Source: Clavelina lepadiformis (lineage: Eukaryota; Chordata; Ascidiacea; Aplousobranchia; Clavelinidae). From it: 64,000 nt of DNA. This document shows, one piece after another, positions 44,532-57,997 of the stretch. The stretch spans positions 16,802,860 through 16,866,859 of the forward strand of contig NC_135244.1 of assembly GCF_947623445.1 (NCBI RefSeq), written 5' to 3'. Below the pieces are notes generated by a model that saw only the letters and a program-made list of their open reading frames with translations, was not told the DNA's origin and did no database searches. Position 1 is the first letter of the stretch. Each line of letters begins with the position of its first letter. Position numbers and translations under genes: made by a program.

Positions 44532-47500
44532 TTTTTGAACTTTTCTCGGTCTCTTGTACTTATAAATATCTAAAAACAAAAATACACGTTACGCCTTCCC
44601 TATAAAATGTTCTATTAAAGTGCTATAGGCTATAAATTTATTATAACTTAAGCCGATAAAAAGCATTTTCTTGCTTCTTGCCTATATTCGGTAGCTGTTT
44701 AAAAGGTTGTTGGAACAAAAAAATAAGTAAAATTAAAAGATTGTTTTGTCTTTTTGTATAGTAACCATGCTTTGTTGGTAAAATTCAGTCGAACAGTTCA
44801 GTGTAATCTGCATATTGTTATTGATAACTTTCAACCACAGCTTAATCGTTGTATAGGCCATATAGCTGAACACGACTTCATTTCAAGCAAATTGCCGATT
44901 CCCAACGTACGAAGTGAAATAAGCATAAAAGTAAATCGTCTGTGCACGCAATTCGTGATTACAAGTTCATTAGAGGAAATCACAAACTTCAACTAAACAG
45001 AATGTTCTGAAACCTTACAGCCGAAAAAAGTAATAACATTTCAACTGGAGCAAAGTTCTACGTTTCGTGACAGGAAGCACATTTGGCAGAGTTTTGCTTA
45101 TAATTACTTTTGTACTCCACAAAAGTACATTAAATTGTGACAATGCACAAATTTGCACAGGCAGGTAAAGTTGTGTGCCGATGCTTATATAACCCTATAG
45201 CTGCTTTAAGCCTTTTCTTTGCTTATATCATTTTACTATATAAAAAGATGGTTTTAAATTCTATACATGTTGGTGTAATATTATACTTACGTTTGTTTTA
45301 TTGCGAAATGACGAAATATTAATGCGGTTTGCAAGTGATCGAATAGGTTATTGGTGGTGTAAGTTGTAGATCATGAGCACGTCAAGGTAAAAATCTCCAT
45401 GAATTTTTAATGCAGATGACATTTATCGGTATCAGTCCTCACATACCAATTTACATTGGTAAACTTTGTGCTATTCTAGATAGAAAACAATTTTCAAAAC
45501 TTGCAAACAACGTAGACTATACATGCTATGCCAGTGTGAAAACGCATATGCGGTCCTGGTCTATAATTTCACAACATGTCAAACTGTATACTTACAACCT
45601 TTCACGTTAAGCAGGGTCGATTGTAGGCTGTGAACTAACATCAGGCGCGAAACAATATCATGATAAATTTTCGTGATCACATGTAACCTAGTCGAGTTTA
45701 TGAATACAAGTTTTTCTTATTAATAACTACTGTATAGGTTTTAACTGTCTGCTGTGACAAGAAAGCAGAATTTATAAATGAACAAACTCCAATACATTGT
45801 ACACCAAAACTGTAAATTAAAGTATACATATCTTGAAACATCATACAGATTATTAACTGATATAATGCATACATATTGCGTATATATGTATTACAGTCTG
45901 ATACATATAGTTATTTGACGAGAATACTTGCTAGCTCGTTATGAGAGCACTTCATTGTGCTCTACGACTTCTGGAGACAGTTTGGAAGCTCTGTAGAGTA
46001 CAATTAAGAAAAAGGTTTGTGTACTTTCATCAGGTTGAATTACGACTATCCAGATATGTGTCGAACCGGTTATGCTTGTATATGCATGCAAGGCCTGAGG
46101 CTCAATGCTACGTTTAATGGTGTATTTTATTCATTATAATTGTTGGTTATTGCTTGTATGTACAGTACGGCCTCGTAACGTGACAGGTTGTAATGCAAAA
46201 ATTAACATGTCAAATTCCATCATTCGCGCATTATTCGGATTAAAACAAGTGCTAATTAATTGAGCGTTTACGTCCACGATAACTCTACAACCAATAACAA
46301 AATTAATTACTGTACTTTCAACCTACAATTACTTGTTTTCATCAAAAGTGGTCAAACGTACCACAATTAAATCTAAAAACCTGCTTATCCATCAGTAAAA
46401 ATCATTAATAATATTAACAATTTTATAAAGTTTTAGAAGTTTTTAATGCAAAATATTAAAATTGTTGAATATTGATAAAAAGATGAAAGACAATTTACCA
46501 ATTGTTTCTTTTTCAATGGAGTGGACAACACGTTTATAATTTATTGGTAAAATCACATTTTGCATGGAAAATGGTTTAAAATAGTTTGGTGGTTTCAAAC
46601 TACAGACTTTGGCAAAGAGTTTGACAATAAAGGAAAATGGTTTTGTCTTGTCCAGTTGTAACTTTTTCGTGTGGTTTTGCCATTTTAAATACATTCATAT
46701 GCTAACCCCCCAAGTGAAGTAGTTAAAAATTAAACTCATTTATTATACAAATAATACATTAAGTTGATTAAAAAATTAACAATATTGCAACTTTAACTTC
46801 ACATTTGGTAATAGATGAAATAATATAGCTGTGTTGATGCTTATACAAAATTCTGACATATTTGATATGATTTAAAGGACGGCTATGAATCTAGTACAAG
46901 TTGGTGTATATATGTTTGTACTAGTGCAATATGTTTTAAATTCTCACGTCTTATTTGTATAGGTTGGTAAATGATAAGGATGACTGATGCAGTAGATCGT
47001 AAGGGTTAAAAATGCTTAAAATCCATGTGTATGAGACCACTTATGAGACTTTTTGGGTGAGAAATTTTGTTATGGCATTTCTACTATAGACCTATATGTT
47101 AAGTCAAAATCAAATAAATTTGCTCTAATAATAGTTCCAAGAATCTCAATCTCCACATCTCATTGCAGAATTAAAGCACCCATTGATCAAGTTCATAATA
47201 ATAGCGTGACATACTGTATCACAACGAATCACCAGATTCAAATTTATTTGTATCATCCAAGCAACATCGTGATATGACTCGTGGCAGGTGCAAAAAATTA
47301 TGGATTTTATAAAAAGACGTGTTTTGTTTTGACGGTTGATGACGTATTGATGATTTTTTGGTCTGTGGTAAGATAACCAACCGAATCCGATCTACGCTAG
47401 GCCCTAATCCGATATGGAAAGCAGAGGTAGATGCTGAAAATCTGAAACACCGGCATGCTGTGCATTACTGAAGTCTCCAAAAGATAATTGAGCGATTCCT

Positions 47501-48621
47501 TTTTTCCTCAGCCGTAGACGAATATCCGCCAATAGATGCGCCCAAGAGCTCATTTGGACCCGATTACAGATACTAAGTGAAGGCTATAAAGGAAAATATC
47601 TTTGCATATCTTTGAAATTTAATGAACCTTTTAGCATTTTTTCTCAATACATTGTATCATCGCCACTTACAAGAGTCAACCCCACTACGCCAGTAAAGTA
47701 AGTTGTTACCTGAAACAACGCAACCAGCATGCATATGTCCCAAATACACCACCTCGCACCATTGCCGCAATTGCACTCTCGATGTTTGCCCTAGAGTTTT
47801 GTTTTCTTATTAGTATATAAAGTAAAACATGAATAAGTTTTTATATGGTACAGTATTGATGTAACTGGTTTTAACTACAAAATATGGTTGAAAATTTTGC
47901 GTTTCACTGTTTTAACTAAACCCATCATGTTTGCATTACTAGCAACGAAGGCTGCCGAAATCTAACCCTGAATTTATCGCAATATGATGCAATCAAAGGG
48001 TTTGGTCTATTTACAACGGTTACAACCAAGCAATGATGTATAGTAATTTGTCTTTTATGGCCGGAAGGATTGGAACTAGTTAATGGCAAACTGCTACATG
48101 TTTTATTTATAGCCACCATAAACCAATGTAGATTGTGCTATAAAAATGTTTGTGCTATAAAGATGCACAGTTGCACACGCTGTAGTGTGTGCATTAATAA
48201 TAATAATTAAACAAGATTTGATTATTTAACCGTTGTTATGAGAATTTGAGATGGGTAAATATGGAAAGTTACAGTACTTACATGGGTTTATCATGTATAA
48301 ATGTTGGACTTTATTGCATAAGCAATCGTTGTAGAATTCCAGGAAAACATTAATACTTTTACGAACGCCGTTTTTCATTTTCCACTGCAAATGACAGAGG
48401 GTTATCCTTATGTGTTACTTAGGATATAGTGTTGTTCAGTTGTAGGCATAACCAGATTTGACAATAACGTTTGAAATGGTTTGCACCGACACAAAATAGA
48501 AATAAACTAAAGTTGAGGACCAGTACAAACAAAATCAAAAACAATATTAAATAAAGTGATCTTAAAAATGAGCTTTTTTTTTTTGCTTGAAAAGATTTAG
48601 GAGTTTAGTTATTCCCAAAAA
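44532..48621. other. Divergent intergenic region of esterases A and B
   Basis: 4.1 kb with no recognised gene. A TATA-like stretch (minus ATATTTATAAG, about 44558-44570) lies just upstream of the esterase A ATG. Short frames such as 46443-46694 have no domain. Confidence 0.45.
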
Positions 48622-51600
48622 ATGCAGCTACCACCATTGCTTTTGCTATTACCAGTGCTGACGCTTGCAAACCAAGACCCCTTCTTTTTGGGTTTAGAAG
48701 TTGCTTTGAGCAAAGTAATTGATGGCGTCAAGTTTAGCGCTGATCACTTTGTGCCTAAACAAACAAGCACAAAAAGACCAGATTCGACTGTTATTGATAA
48801 CCCGGAAGTAACCACTACCGCTGGAGTAATAACTGGAGCAACTACCTCAGACGGTCATGCGTTTTACAGTATCCCGTACGGCGAAGCTCCAATAGCAGAA
48901 CTCAGGTATATTTGTAAATTTACATTTTCAAAATCGCTGTTGTATTGTTGTTGAAAGTATAGTTTGTTAATAGGATCCTATCTCAAACCTTTTATTTTCA
49001 TAAGTTCCTTTTCAACATCGAAATCATATTAACCATGTTACCAATAATCCCACGTTTCTTTTCCACTGTTTTATTAGATTTAAAGCACCAGTGCCAAGGG
49101 CTGATAAAGGCCCAATTAATGCATCAGTTCCAGATTATGTGAAGTGTTTCGAATTTCCTTTAGACTGCATAGATGACGACAACTGTGACAACAACGTGAG
49201 ATTTTACAAAGCTATTGGCGTTTATATGCAGTTATTTGGTCGTTTTGCTGTTTTGTATTATATAGAAAATACATACTCTTGAGTTTCACTGGTTTCGAAC
49301 ATTATTGTAGTTGGATGTTTAATATTTACGCAGTATTCTGAAGATTGCTTGCGATTAAACGTATTCATCCCACCAAGTGTTGACTTTTTATTGCCATCTA
49401 ACGAGAAACTTCCAGTGATGGTTTGGTTACATGGCGGCGCATTCTTTGCAGGAAGTGGGACATCAAACGTTTACGACGCAACAAGACTCAGCAATCAAAC
49501 CAACACTGTTATAGTGACGGTCAACTACAGACTTGGTTCATAAACAGACCCCTTAAAATATTGTCTTTCCAGGACTTTGCATAAAATTTAAATGATCTTC
49601 TATTTTAAGGACCGCTTGGATTTCTTGTTTACGACGAAAACGGAACACGATTGTTCGAAGGTAACCAGGGAATAAAAGATCAGCAATTGGCAATGCAATG
49701 GGTTCAGAACAACATAGAGAAATTTGGAGGAAACAAATTCATGGTATGATTAACAGTATATAGTAAGAGGACTAAGAGTCTGAAAACCCCGCAGGAAGTG
49801 AATAAAAAAAAACTTAATTAAGAATGATAAAAATACAGCGAGATAGTTTGGGTAGATTACATATTTACTTTACTTTTAAAAGGTTGTAAGCAAACTTACC
49901 TTAAAGTGTTAAAACTTAAGTTGTTAAAAATCCGGTTTCAATTCCAAGGTCACTTTATTTGGTGAAAGTGCTGGAGCTCAATCGGTCATGTACCACTTGA
50001 TGTCGCCTGTGAGCGAGCCATTGTTCCACAGAGTGATCATGGAAAGCAATCCTGCCTCTTTCCCTTATCCTACCCAGGAAGAAGCTATAAATACCGTCAC
50101 AAAAGGACTTCTACGAGCGTTGAATTGTACAGGAAGTGGACTGCAATGCTTGATGTTAGTAGCAACCGAGCAAAAAAATAACGTAATTATCCTGAAGGAC
50201 TTAACGCTTATTTTTGCAAAACACAAGAAGCGGAATAACACATAAGCTTATTAAATGCTATAAAATTATAGGGAAGCTTCAGCTTTCGCGTTGCTTGACT
50301 CTCACATCCAAACGATCATGTTCAGTGACAATCCAGATCTATTTTTCGTCATCGAACCTTACCATCCGGTGTTGGATGGTGTGGAGATCATGGAGCAGCC
50401 ACTAGATTTTTTTCAATCCGGGAAGTGGCAAAACTACAAGGAAGTTATCATCGGTGTTATGAAAAACGAAGTGGCTTATGTTAATGCAGCATTGAAAAAT
50501 GTTAAGTTGCGAAAAAGCATGTTTGAGGTAAGAAAAAATTTACAGCAACAAGCAATTGAGTTCGTTTGTAAAACAAAGCGTTTCAAGTTCTCTCAGATAA
50601 ATCTATTCCCGGTAAGGGTTGAACCAAACTTAGATTTTTCAATTTTGTAGAATATTTTACTAAAAACTTTAATATCAAAACACCATGCATTATAGCCTTT
50701 CTAAATTCGAAATACTTTCACTCTCATAATTAATCATACTTTTTAAGAAATTGCAATAACCAAACATGACTGATTTTAGCGTCTTATAACATGGGTTGTT
50801 GGACCTGACATCGGTGACAAAGTCATTCAGAAATATTTAGATCTTGTTGGTAACCCAGGCCCAGAGTATGACTACACCGATTCTCTTGCACAAGCAGCAG
50901 CTGATCTTATATTTGTTTGCCCAACGAGAGCATTAACTCGGTGTGTAATAGCTTTTTCGGAGTAGTTTTTGTCACTACCAAAACAAACTCAAAGAACGAT
51001 CAATAAATATGTATTTTTAGTATACTGGTGGTTGAAACTCTTCTAATTGCCATAAGATAATTTAAAACATAAAGTGATTTTTGCAGATTTATGTCTAAAA
51101 CGTCTACTCTTCCAAAGCCATCAGTGTATATGTACGTTGACTACCACCCTCTGTCGGGAGATGCTTGCGTCCTGAGCCCACGCTTGTGCAGTTACGCTTA
51201 CCACGGACTAGACGTTTATTACGTCTTTAATGTTGAATCAAGAACAGGGTGAAAGCTCATATAGATATATCTAACTTTGTGTATTGGAAGAAAAGTACTT
51301 TTAAACGCTGTTTTACTTATTGCACAAGTTTAGCACACTTTTTGTGAATAAGTGTTTCGCCTGAATTCACAATGGTAAATCAATTTAAAGTGAGCAACTA
51401 TGACAGTTACGGTATAGGGCATAGGATTATTGCCGTATTTTTGCATATTTCGGCAGTGATGTTTTCGCTGCAAACGATACAGCAGTTGCTGACCAATTTG
51501 GGAAATTTTGGGGCAACTTTGCATACTACGGTGCCCCATCAATGGAACTCACAGAATGGCCACATTACGTGCCGAGCAGTTTGGTATGGATAATATTGCT

Positions 51601-52064
51601 CAATTTGTTACTACATAGCTGTGTATCTAAGAATAACAAGGTTATGCAAAGCTATAAAAACATTTAGAAAAGATAAAAAGATGCTATAGATTCCTGCAGA
51701 TTTTAATAATGGTCATTATAATTAATCAAAACTTAAATGAACCACCTAGAATGATCTTAACATAAATGAATGGACAAACATCCGCTTGGAAGCGCCAACA
51801 AGTTCTACTGAGAGCGATTTTAGGCAAGACCTGTGTGATTTCTGGGACACGCTCGGATTTTACGTAAACTTTACGTCAGCTGATGAAACGACAAAAGCAA
51901 AGGAAACAACAACTAATATAGAACAAACTACAACAAGAATTGAAGACGACGCTGAGACGACGACGACTGATGCTGCTAATGTGCTTATTGCAAATTACTT
52001 TGTGCACATCTTGCATGTTATCACTTGTACAAGCATTGTGATGTTTTCATGCGACAACGTTTAG
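48622..52064 (+). CDS. Carboxylesterase B with Thr-rich, hydrophobic tail
   Basis: Ten exons: 48622-48905, 49078-49195, 49334-49535, 49610-49743, 49949-50154, 50272-50527, 50780-50940, 51087-51248, 51457-51583, 51750-52064; 1965 nt, 654 residues. Signal peptide [16 protein letters not shown]. Motifs: [14 protein letters not shown] (oxyanion), [11 protein letters not shown] (Ser), [10 protein letters not shown] (Glu), [14 protein letters not shown] (His), [12 protein letters not shown]. The last exon is 315 nt, about 110 nt longer than in the paralogues, adding a Thr/Glu-rich stalk ([15 protein letters not shown]) and a C-terminal hydrophobic stretch ([16 protein letters not shown]). That end fits a GPI-attachment signal or membrane anchor, inferred. 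Intron positions match esterases A and C. Confidence 0.95.
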
Positions 52065-53842
52065 ATTTGCTACAAATCAACTATAACAAATCACCATAAT
52101 AATTATTGTAAACTAAAGTAATGTGAAAAATATGAAAATTATAGTACTTATATACGCATTTATAAATTCACTTCAGTAAATCTAATTAGTATTGCAAGAA
52201 GTTGGTAAGTTTTACTGTAGATATGAATTGCGTTGTGCGAATGAAGATCACTGCTAAATTTATGCCATGTTTTCATATAATGCGATAACTGTCTATATGC
52301 AAAATTAACGTAATATCCTGGTTGTTTCTTATGTTACTGTATAAATGAATAAAAAATAGGAAATAACACATGATACCTATCATTTTTAGTAGAAATCTGT
52401 AATTAATTATATTAATGAGTTTAAGTTCTTTTGGTAAGTTTTTTGCAGCAAACTTCATATTATAACTATTTCGTTAGTTAGACTTTGTAATTGGTATAAT
52501 GCAGCTTTTTTTGATATGCTACTTTTTAAAATAACACCATACAACCTGCTAAGCAAATTTGGAACAACCTTATAGTTTATTTATAACCATGGCAAACAAA
52601 CTAACATTGCATGTAATAATATGTACAAAACATTAAAATTGCATATAGATAATATACTGTGCAGCACCACCGAACATGAGATTCACATTTGGTGAATACA
52701 GCAAACATTCATTACATTGTCAAATTTCACCAGATAATGAAGGAAGTCATGAATTTACTGCTCATTGAGTGATGTATTCAAGAAGAAACTTGTTTGTGTA
52801 CTGACAGTTTTTGATGAAGCTCATAGCAATCAAATAATTTAACTTTTATACTTTAACTGAAAGCATAAAAATAAATCTATTCACAAAGCATCTACATCCT
52901 TTAAGTAAAGCTGTTTATTTTAAATAAAACAAAAAAATTCCAAAATATTTTAGTGTCATATTTACCATAATGGTTTATTGAGTATTTACTAAGTTAATAG
53001 CGCAATTCACCTATCAGAAGACATAATTGCTACTATGGTCTGTAGCGCATGTACGCTTACGTTATGTTTCAGTAATCAATTTGTATTTTATTAAAGCCGA
53101 TATAAACTCAATAATTTAATTCAAATTATAAGAAGGTCAAAATAATCCAAACCTTCTAAACAAGTTTATTCTGAAAATAATATTTTATTGAAAAGAATAA
53201 ATCAGAAATTATTGAACTTTTAACATCCCTTTTTAGTATGATGTGAATGTTTTAGATAAATGTTAAATCTGTAATTAAAACAGAAATATTTGCATGCTAT
53301 TTCATATTTGTGAAGACTTAGTTTTTGAAATTTGCAAGGAATTCGGAGAGTCTCCGTATCATAAAAACGCATTTTCGAATTTTTCGACTGATATTTGGGT
53401 CATCCACAATAGACTAAGACCACAAACATGCTGTATAATAGGCTAAACGATAACTCGAAAAAATGAAACATACTGGTTATACATTTACGGTCAGAGCCCA
53501 GAACCTAACAAAATTAGTAACCTAAAGTGAAAGATACTCCTTCGGCTCTAGACATCTCCATCTCCAAAAACAACTAGAGAAGTCAGGATGATAAAAGAAA
53601 AAAAGAAATCCTGGTCTTCAACTGATATTAAATATGTAACTCCATATATAAAAAAGTTGAAAAAAATGCTGGAGAGTGAGTTACACATGTTACAAATCAT
53701 AAAACATTAGATTATTGCCTTTCAGTGTAAAACGTAGCTTGCTACGTTATTAGCTTCAGAGCTTTATTGGTCTGTCAACTGGATGACTTTTGTGACTAAA
53801 TTACTGCAAAAAAGTGCATTTGTTAAATTTCCCTGTTGTTAC
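52065..53842. other. 3' flank of esterase B
   Basis: AT-rich. AATAAA at about 52348 is a possible distant poly(A) signal. No further gene or repeat recognised. Confidence 0.4.
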
Positions 53843-54236
53843 TAGAGATGGGCCGATACGAACCCAAACCCGAATAGATTCGCCGAATATCGCCTTTATG
53901 GAAGATTCGGGCGAACACGAATACCAACAATGGCGAACCCGAATACAATATTACTTATAAATTTACTGACTTTTGTTAAAAATGATGATCTAGTTTCCCG
54001 ACAAAGCTAAACTAGAGTCAGCATTACTTACAATGAAGGTCGTTTTCCTAACGAGTTTGCTTTTTCAATCGTTTTTTTTAAACAGTATTTTTCAAGAGAA
54101 AGCGATTTGTTTTTCGATTACATCATGATGTTACAATCAAGACTTGACAACTTTTCGATGAAATTTTATTGTTTGGTTCTAATACGAATAGATTCGGGAT
54201 TCGTTCGTGTCGACCTTCATAATATTCATAATGGTT
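53843..54236. mobile_element. hAT MITE, truncated copy
   Basis: Starts TAGAGATGGGCCGATACG and is an inverted, diverged copy of the intact element at 57998-58421. Similarity stops at about 54236 before the second terminus, so one end is lost. Confidence 0.85.
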
Positions 54237-55727
54237 CTCTTAGAAACCGTTTTCATGGAGAAAGATTTTGACTATCGTTACAGCTTCATCATTAACCTGA
54301 AGAAAGCCGCAGAAACTGAACAAGCTTTGCTAGTGAATGTTCGTAGTAATTAACATAAAGTAAGCTAGAAAGATGATAACAATGTTGAAAACGAATCCAA
54401 ACACGCTGATACTTCTGATGCTGAACCAAATGAAGAGGATGAGGGTTTGCTAACCTCATTTTAATTCTTAACAATCAAGAGACCAATCTGTCGGAGGACG
54501 CCCACGAAAAGTCAATGTCGTCGCCCGTTGCAGATGAAGTACATGCGTATTCTACTTTACTAGCATTTTGTGGGGCACGAACTCGTGTTAGAGTTCGGGG
54601 ATATTTTGGTAATAGAGCACTTTGTATCGTTCTGACGTTTTTAACTTGTATCGGACACGCGATTCACCGTGATTTATTTCATATTCCTTGGAACAGAGGA
54701 AAAGTCTCGCCCCAGTGGGCTCAGATGTAACGTGGGGGGGTAACGTGTTACGAACTTTGTTCCTCAGATATCGTGCTTATCATCGTGTTTTCGTTTGAAG
54801 CGTTTTTAGCAATTAGTACCTTTTGTGTTTTTGTTCTTAGATTTTTTAATCACATTGCTTAGCACCCTCATTCAATATAAAGGTGCATTTTCTTTGTTTG
54901 TTTTATGAGCGTGACGACGCTATGCACAGTATATAGTTACTCACAGTTAAGGGTGTTGCGGTTGGGCGAAAACCTGTAATTTTAGCCTGGTTTCGTGAAC
55001 GAGAGAATTCTTGTTACGTATGCAGATAGCGCTGGAAACTGCGGTATAATAAAAGATATATATTATAATGAGGGTATAATTAGGGAAAAGTGGGATGTTT
55101 TTCCACTGGAAGCGTCATGGAATAAAAACATACAATATGTACAAATAAATTGAATCAAGCAAGGGTTTATGCTTTAACTTAACAGTTTAAAAAATGTTTT
55201 ATGCGGATATAATGCCATGAATGTAAAATTTGTATAGTTTTTACAAACATTTCTTTAATCGATAGGTTTGGCAGAACCACCTCGTGGGCTTGGAATTGGG
55301 TAAATCACCCACAAAGACTTGAAAGCTGCTAATCATGCAATAAATACGCTTATACAGTCTATAAAATCTTCACTTGCATCGTGTTTCATATGAAATTTTT
55401 GTTGTGAAACGTTTGTTTTTATTGTAGCCTACTTTAAGCTAGCTACCTACCTACTACCTACTTAAGAACCATGGTGAGACACAAGCCTATAACGCTATTC
55501 GCCGTAAGAGCTTCGTAAAACCGGGTTCATATAAGAGTACGTATGATTTCTACAGTATATAGGATGATGTGTACATGACAGAAAGTCCTAATCGTCAAAT
55601 GCAACGAAATGTCTTATGAAATATATGAAGGGGGTCACAAGCATACTTTGATGGCCTTTAAACCAAACTTGTATGCATTATTTGGACTTTATATATGGCC
55701 AGAAGTTATACGTTTTAGTTTTGTATT
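54237..55727. other. Repeat-like gap, no intact gene
   Basis: Contains protein-like debris near 54400-54560 and a G7 tract before TGTTACGAAC at about 54747, faintly reminiscent of a long terminal repeat start. Not enough is visible to assign an element. Confidence 0.3.
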
Positions 55728-55736
55728 ATTCAAGAT

Positions 55737-56107
55737 GGGATCACGTCAATTAACCGTGAACAAATTAACCAGCGACAATTGGTCTTGATCAACTGACCGG
55801 CAACAAATTGGCCGGCGACACAAATCAACCGCTATGCATTTTAACCGTACGATTGTATGAAATAAGTAGTGTATTAAAACAAAAATAAATTTTGTTAAAA
55901 AAAGGAAATAATTACAAACAAATATTTACTTTACATATAATGTACTACCATCAACTTAAACACCATAATTCAGCACTTGCACGGTCAATTTACCTCTCGG
56001 TCAATTTTGATTCCGGTCAGTTGGTTCTAGGTCAATTTACGTCACAGTCAGTTGTCCCCGGTTAGTTTGTTCGCGGTCAATTTCACACGGTTAATTGTCG
56101 TAGAACC
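55737..56107. mobile_element. MITE with 9-bp target duplication, copy 1
   Basis: 371 bp, ends GGGATCACGTCAATTAACCG and the inverse of GGTTCTACGACAATTAACCG, flanked by exact ATTCAAGAT at 55728-55736 and 56108-56116. Both ends hold clusters of related AACTGACCGG/GGTCAATTT words facing inward. Nine-base duplications with GG-ends fit Mutator-like or Merlin elements; the superfamily is inferred. Non-coding. Confidence 0.88.
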
Positions 56108-56704
56108 ATTCAAGATATAGCGAACTTATAAACTAATTTATAAAATAACATATAGTTAAAGAAGTAAGTTTAGCAAATAATATTGACAAAAACTCACGCT
56201 TATACATTCATTCAATGATCAATTTTAGTGATTTGTTTATGTTTGCAAACGATTTGTTCACTTTGTTGATACGCTTTTGATAGATTTTCTGTGCGCAAGA
56301 CTTTTTCTGCTGGCTGTCTGTTTTAGCTTCGCAAAATCTTTTGTGCCAAAGCACGGGCGTGTTTCTTGTACAGCTTTAGAACGCTGCTCGAGTACAGTAC
56401 ATAAAAATAGGCCTACCATACGTCCTCTTTTAGGAGGATTTGTCCTCTTTTTTCAAGAAAAGTGAATGGTCCTCCGAGGACGCTCAAAAATGCCCAAATG
56501 TCCTCTTTTTTCGCATTTCGAGTTAGTTGCTTATACTTTCATCAAGACTCTTAGGCGAGACGTTGTATTTATTTCTAAAAAATTACTGTAGCCATGAAAC
56601 ATGATGAATTGCTGGTTTAAAAAATGTTTTCCAACAAATTGCCCTACCAGCCCTACCTTCTTGATTGTTATTGCAAACATTGTTCGACGTTCTCTGTAAC
56701 ATTT

Positions 56705-56907
56705 GGGCCTTTTAACATGCGAGGATCTGTCGCAATTTTTCTGGCACGAGTTCGAACTTAACAGACCGTAAAGAAAGTACCGCTAGTCGTCTCGACAAGT
56801 TCGTGGTTTTACATGCGCGCATGTTGAGTTAAGTTCAAACTTGGGGTCTGTTAAGTTCAAACTTGCGCCAGAAAAATTGCAACAGAACCTCACATGTAAC
56901 AAGGCCC
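56705..56907. mobile_element. Inverted-repeat block nested in hAT element
   Basis: Left arm TGGGCCTTTTAACATGCGAG pairs with right arm CTCACATGTAACAAGGCCCA, and the inner part pairs as well (GCAATTTTTCTGGC with GCCAGAAAAATTGC). About 203 bp. No clear target duplication; perhaps a foldback MITE or part of the host element. Confidence 0.55.
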
Positions 56908-57113
56908 ATTAATAAAGCAAAGGTGTGAGTTTTGTAGGCCTAGCCTACTATTAGTGTTACTTAGGGCTACCATATATCCTCTTTTCTAAAGAAAAATGAA
57001 TTGTGCTCAAAGTATAGCCTACTGAAAAATGTCAAAATGTCCGTCCTCTTTTTTGCATTTTGTGCTTTCTTGCTTATATTTTCAACACAATTATATTTTT
57101 ATGTGACTTTTTG

Positions 57114-57393
57114 GGTTCCACGACAATTAACCGTGGGAAATTGACCGCGAACAAACTCACCGAGGACAACTGACCGGGGAACAACTGACCGTGACGTAAA
57201 TTTACCTAGAACCAACTGACCTTAAACCATATTATTACTTTAATCATATAATTTGAATAAACAACAATGCTAATATGCGTAAAAAATAAAATGCGTAGCG
57301 TTTGATTTGTGTCGCTGGCCAATTTGTTGCCGGTCAGTTGACCACGACCAATTGTCGCCGGTGAATTTGTTCACGGTCAATTGACGTGATCCC
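57114..57393. mobile_element. MITE with 9-bp target duplication, copy 2
   Basis: 280 bp, inverted relative to copy 1, ends GGTTCCACGACAATTAACCG and CGGTCAATTGACGTGATCCC, flanked by exact GACTTTTTG at 57105-57113 and 57394-57402. It has a shorter middle than copy 1. Inserted into the hAT element at 56408-57730. Confidence 0.9.
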
Positions 57394-57512
57394 GACTTTT
57401 TGGCATGAGGCCTAAGTCAAGTGACATTTCGGCGACAGCATGAGGTCTAACCATTTTTGTTATCATTGTTTTGATTTAGACAACCATAAAAGCTAAATAA
57501 AGCTAAGCAATA

Positions 57513-57683
57513 ACGCCAAAGAAATATACTGTGTTTTCTGATGAACTGCGGCAAAAGTATCCTTGTTTCAGAAAAGGACGTGATGATTTTGAAGCTGAAT
57601 GCATTACTTGTGCATATGCGTATAGTTATCCAAAAACATGTGATAAATTCTTTAAACGTAAAACTCTATTTGTATTGTACTAG
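57513..57683 (+). CDS. hAT transposase N-terminal zinc-finger fragment
   Basis: A 56-codon open stretch with TVFSDELRQKYPCFRKGRDD and ECITCAY, matching the start of a common animal hAT protein type in which CxxC begins a BED-like zinc finger. The finger's closing His residues are not visible. Remnant of the surrounding element. Confidence 0.5.
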   Translation, partial: TPKKYTVFSDELRQKYPCFRKGRDDFEAECITCAYAYSYPKTCDKFFKRKTLFVLY

Positions 57684-57997
57684 CTGGCGAAATTGTCCTC
57701 TTTTTAGGCGATGAAAATATGGTAGGCCTACATAAAAACAAAACCGCAAAGGCAGCTAAGAATTATTTGGACTTCGGTGAAACCTGAAAATTATATATAG
57801 GCCTTGCCTAACCTAAAAGAATTTCGGTAAAGTTTGGCTACAAACCAAAATGATTGTGACATAAACACCAAAGCTTCAAGAAATTTTGCACTTTTACCTG
57901 GTATGTAAGGGTAAACTGGGGGCAATTGTAACAAAATTCAGATGTTGCTGTTTAATTCAAAATGTTGCGCGTCTGATTCAAACAAAGTGGTGCTGAT

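Larger units (their letters stand above)
56408..57730 (+). mobile_element. hAT element with zinc-finger remnant, two insertions inside
   Basis: 1,323 bp, ends TAGGCCTACCATA and TATGGTAGGCCTA, flanked by exact 8-bp CATAAAAA (56400-56407, 57731-57738). Subterminal GTCCTCTTTT words repeat inside both ends. It contains a fragment of a transposase N-terminus, a nested 9-bp-duplication MITE, and a further inverted-repeat block. Most transposase coding sequence is missing. Confidence 0.88.

Noticed and set aside
44532-44579. Upstream Met of esterase A at 44579
   Set aside because: It would put a basic stretch before the signal peptide and lies at or above the TATA-like motif; the Met at 44531 matches the paralogues.
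54747-55022. Possible solo long terminal repeat (fossil)
   Set aside because: A TGTTACG start after a G-run and a TATAAA-like motif are suggestive, but no matching terminus, second copy or target duplication was found.
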